A program made the position numbers and the translations under genes. The notes beneath the pieces are model-generated. The model worked only from the letters and a program-made list of their open reading frames with translations, ran no database searches and was not told where the DNA came from. Shown piece after piece: positions 6,888 to 8,001 of a stretch of DNA of 8,001 nt (the stretch's first letter is position 1; every line of letters begins with the position of its first letter). The stretch lies in contig JASLRF010000381.1 of the NCBI GenBank assembly GCA_030744095.1, positions 1 to 8,001 of the forward strand. The letters run 5' to 3'. Origin of the DNA: Pirellulaceae bacterium (GTDB taxonomy: Bacteria; Planctomycetota; Planctomycetia; Pirellulales; Pirellulaceae).

Positions 6888-6938
6888 TTGGTCTGTGCGC
6901 TGGGTTGGTCTGTTCGCCGGGTTGATCTCTGCGGTGGG
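6888..6938. repeat. Three head-to-tail 17-base repeats in the divergent spacer
   Basis: Plus-strand copies are TTGGTCTGTGCGCTGGG (6888-6904), TTGGTCTGTTCGCCGGG (6905-6921) and TTGATCTCTGCGGTGGG (6922-6938), with no bases between them. Copy 2 differs from copy 1 at 2 positions and copy 3 from copy 1 at 3. A shorter look-alike, TTGGATGCTTCG, immediately precedes them (6876-6887). They lie between the hydrolase start and its candidate -10 box, so they would be in its mRNA leader. They may be direct-repeat binding sites, or remnants of local slippage duplication. Confidence 0.8.
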
Positions 6939-6976
6939 CAGCAGTTCCACCACATGTGAACAAGGGGGGGAAGTTG

Positions 6977-7007
6977 ATTATAGCCAACCCGCAACGCCGC
7001 ATGACAG
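6977..7007 (-). promoter_or_regulatory. Candidate promoter of the hydrolase gene
   Basis: A perfect TATAAT lies on the minus strand at 6977-6982. The best -35 is CTGTCA (7002-7007), a 4-of-6 match at a long 19-base spacing. The -10 box is the centre of an imperfect 16-base palindrome, GTTGGCTATAATCAAC (6973-6988), whose outer GTTG/CAAC arms pair. That layout would suit a repressor operator. A start near 6970 gives a leader of about 140 bases carrying the three 17-base repeats. Confidence 0.4.
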
Positions 7008-7052
7008 CGATTCGCCCCGGCGGCCACGGTTCTTGCCCGCGCCACAGTACTC

Positions 7053-7081
7053 TTGCCGCACGAAGCTGCACGTCGTAGATT
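7053..7081 (+). promoter_or_regulatory. Candidate promoter of the yceH-like gene
   Basis: TTGCCG (7053-7058) and TAGATT (7076-7081) are 17 bases apart; each is a 4-of-6 match to the sigma-70 consensus. The start would be near 7088, about 37 bases before the ATG. The -35 hexamer and spacing equal those proposed before the DUF4159 gene. Weak match, by eye only. Confidence 0.3.
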
Positions 7082-7115
7082 GCTCGACACTCGCATTACG
7101 ACCGATTCCTCTTGC

Positions 7116-7119
7116 AAGG
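7116..7119 (+). promoter_or_regulatory. Short ribosome binding site before the yceH-like gene
   Basis: AAGG lies 5 bases before the ATG at 7125 and 8 bases before a second ATG at 7128. It supports starting at one of these adjacent codons and not at the in-frame ATG at 7053, which falls in the candidate promoter and would add 24 residues that do not resemble the family. Confidence 0.45.
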
Positions 7120-7124
7120 CCACC

Positions 7125-7877
7125 ATGATGGATCAGCAACCCACATCTACGGATCACCAGGACAAACAGTCGGATGGCCCGAAATGGCAGCTCTTGGACC
7201 GAATTCAGCGGCGAATTCTGGGTGTCCTCGTCGAAAAGGCCAAAACGACGCCAGAGGCCTATCCGTTATCGCTGAATGCCATCACGACAGGCAGTAATCA
7301 GAAGAGCAATCGGGCACCCCAGATGCAACTGGAGTCGGACGATGTGGAGCTTGAACTGGACAATCTGCGCTCAATCGGTGCGGTCGTCGAGGTGCAATCC
7401 GGTGGTCGAGTGCCGAAGTACAAACATCTGGCCTACGATTGGTTGGGTGTCGACAAATACGAATTGGCGGTCATGGCCGAGTTGCTGCTGCGCGGCGAAC
7501 AAACGATTGGAGAACTGCGCGGCCGTGCAGCCCGGATGGAACCGATCGCAGATCTGAACACGCTCAGGCCGATCATTCAGTCGCTGGTGGCCAAGGGGCT
7601 GGTTGTCGAATTGACACCCGCTGGACGTGGTCAGGTAGTTACGCACGCGTTGTATTCAGAGCGTGAACTCAACCAGTTGCGTGATCACTTTGCAGGCGGT
7701 GCGCCGCTGCACGAATCGGCCCCGACGTCGCCTTTAAGCGCTCCCGCCGCTCTGGCCAGTGCAACGACTGCACCCACCATCGACCAAGACGACTTCGCTG
7801 CGTTACAGGTGGAGGTCGCCGAACTCAGAGAACTTGTAGAACAGCTACGATCAGACCTGGACAAGGTACTGTCATAG
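7125..7877 (+). CDS. yceH: YceH/DUF480 family protein (double winged helix plus coiled coil)
   Basis: About 251 residues from the ATG at 7125 (one fewer if 7128 is used). After a polar N-terminal tail (1-18), residues about 22-105 form the first winged-helix unit. It holds the family hallmark LVEKAKTTPEAYPLSLNAIT and the following SNQKSNR (47-63 covers PLSLNAI through NR). A second winged-helix unit (about 110-178) has the conserved LLLRGEQTIGELRGRAARM. Then comes an Ala/Pro/Ser-rich linker (about 192-220) and a C-terminal coiled coil (222-250, heptads of Leu/Val in LQVEVAELRELVEQLRSDLD). The E. coli protein (about 215 residues) has the same plan, so the coiled coil is a family trait; here the N-terminal tail and linker are longer. 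The role is unknown. The fold suggests nucleic-acid or protein binding, and the coil suggests oligomerisation. It appears monocistronic and divergent from the hydrolase gene. No clear terminator follows. Confidence 0.93.
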   Translation: MMDQQPTSTDHQDKQSDGPKWQLLDRIQRRILGVLVEKAKTTPEAYPLSLNAITTGSNQKSNRAPQMQLESDDVELELDNLRSIGAVVEVQSGGRVPKYKHLAYDWLGVDKYELAVMAELLLRGEQTIGELRGRAARMEPIADLNTLRPIIQSLVAKGLVVELTPAGRGQVVTHALYSERELNQLRDHFAGGAPLHESAPTSPLSAPAALASATTAPTIDQDDFAALQVEVAELRELVEQLRSDLDKVLS

Positions 7878-7959
7878 CATGGTGGCCTGTCGATTTCGGC
7901 GTGGGCCAGCAGCAGCGTGCGTTAGGATCGAGCAAACAATCTTCGCCGCCTTATCATCT

Positions 7960-8001
7960 CTAGTTGGACAGCGCCAGTTTCATCGTTAAGTAGTTGCTGA
8001 A
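7960..8001 (-). CDS. Possible 3' end of a minus-strand gene (runs off right edge)
   Basis: Reading leftward from the right edge, one frame gives FSNYLTMKLALSN and then TAG at 7960-7962. Fourteen codons are too few to assign a family, and such a length is easily open by chance. It is recorded because a gene converging on yceH would explain the lack of any other signal at the edge. The 82 bases between (7878-7959) hold nothing I can support: a weak TGGCC/GGCCA inverted repeat without a T run. Confidence 0.25.
   Translation of the reverse strand, partial: FSNYLTMKLALSN

Noticed and set aside
6449..6925. Plus-strand 158-codon open frame over the start of the hydrolase gene
   Set aside because: It is antisense to the signal peptide and N-terminal region of a clear hydrolase, with no domain or ribosome site of its own.
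7053..7124. Upstream in-frame ATG extending the yceH-like protein by 24 residues
   Set aside because: The extra residues do not resemble the family, the ATG overlaps the candidate -35 box, and AAGG precedes the pair of ATGs at 7125 and 7128.
7881..7912. TGGCC/GGCCA inverted repeat after yceH as a terminator
   Set aside because: Five-base stem, long loop and no following T run; such a pair is expected by chance in GC-rich sequence.

Overview
The window reads as chromosomal DNA of a planctomycete, probably Pirellulales-like. This is inferred from protein style rather than a marker gene. The clues are an exported toroid-repeat protein fused to DUF4159, a large exported alpha/beta hydrolase with a CxCxxC patch, and a MoxR/DUF58/BatA cluster. 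DNA is moderately GC-rich by eye (not counted). I see no tRNA, rRNA, CRISPR array, insertion sequence or phage gene.

Left block (1-2072, all minus strand): a tight operon transcribed leftward. It holds a MoxR-type AAA+ ATPase, a DUF58 protein with a von Willebrand A-type metal-binding motif, and the first 34 codons of a BatA-type membrane protein that runs off the left edge. Gaps between genes are only 8 and 7 bases. This is the core of a 'Bat' (aerotolerance-type) locus, in which the ATPase is thought to act as a chaperone on vWA-domain proteins at the inner membrane.

Middle (2073-4573): a divergent intergenic region of 170 bases separates the operon from a plus-strand gene. That gene encodes an exported protein of about 776 residues: signal peptide, prenyltransferase/squalene-oxidase-like alpha/alpha-toroid repeats, then two DUF4159 modules in tandem. 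DUF4159 also occurs joined to BatA-type N-termini in other bacteria, so the divergent pair probably forms one functional neighbourhood in the cell envelope.

Right block (4583-8001): a minus-strand exported alpha/beta hydrolase of 747 residues converges on the DUF4159 gene with a 9-base gap. Its first hydrolase domain has a complete-looking catalytic set; its second looks like a hydrolase fold whose nucleophile is replaced by Asn. A 298-base divergent spacer follows, holding three head-to-tail copies of a 17-base unit and a good minus-strand -10 box. Then comes a plus-strand YceH/DUF480 protein (two winged helices plus a C-terminal coiled coil). The last 40 or so bases may be the 3' end of another minus-strand gene.

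Most of the window is recognisable housekeeping or accessory planctomycete content. The points most worth a second look are the toroid plus double-DUF4159 protein opposite the MoxR operon, the active/inactive double hydrolase, and the 17-base repeats in the hydrolase leader.
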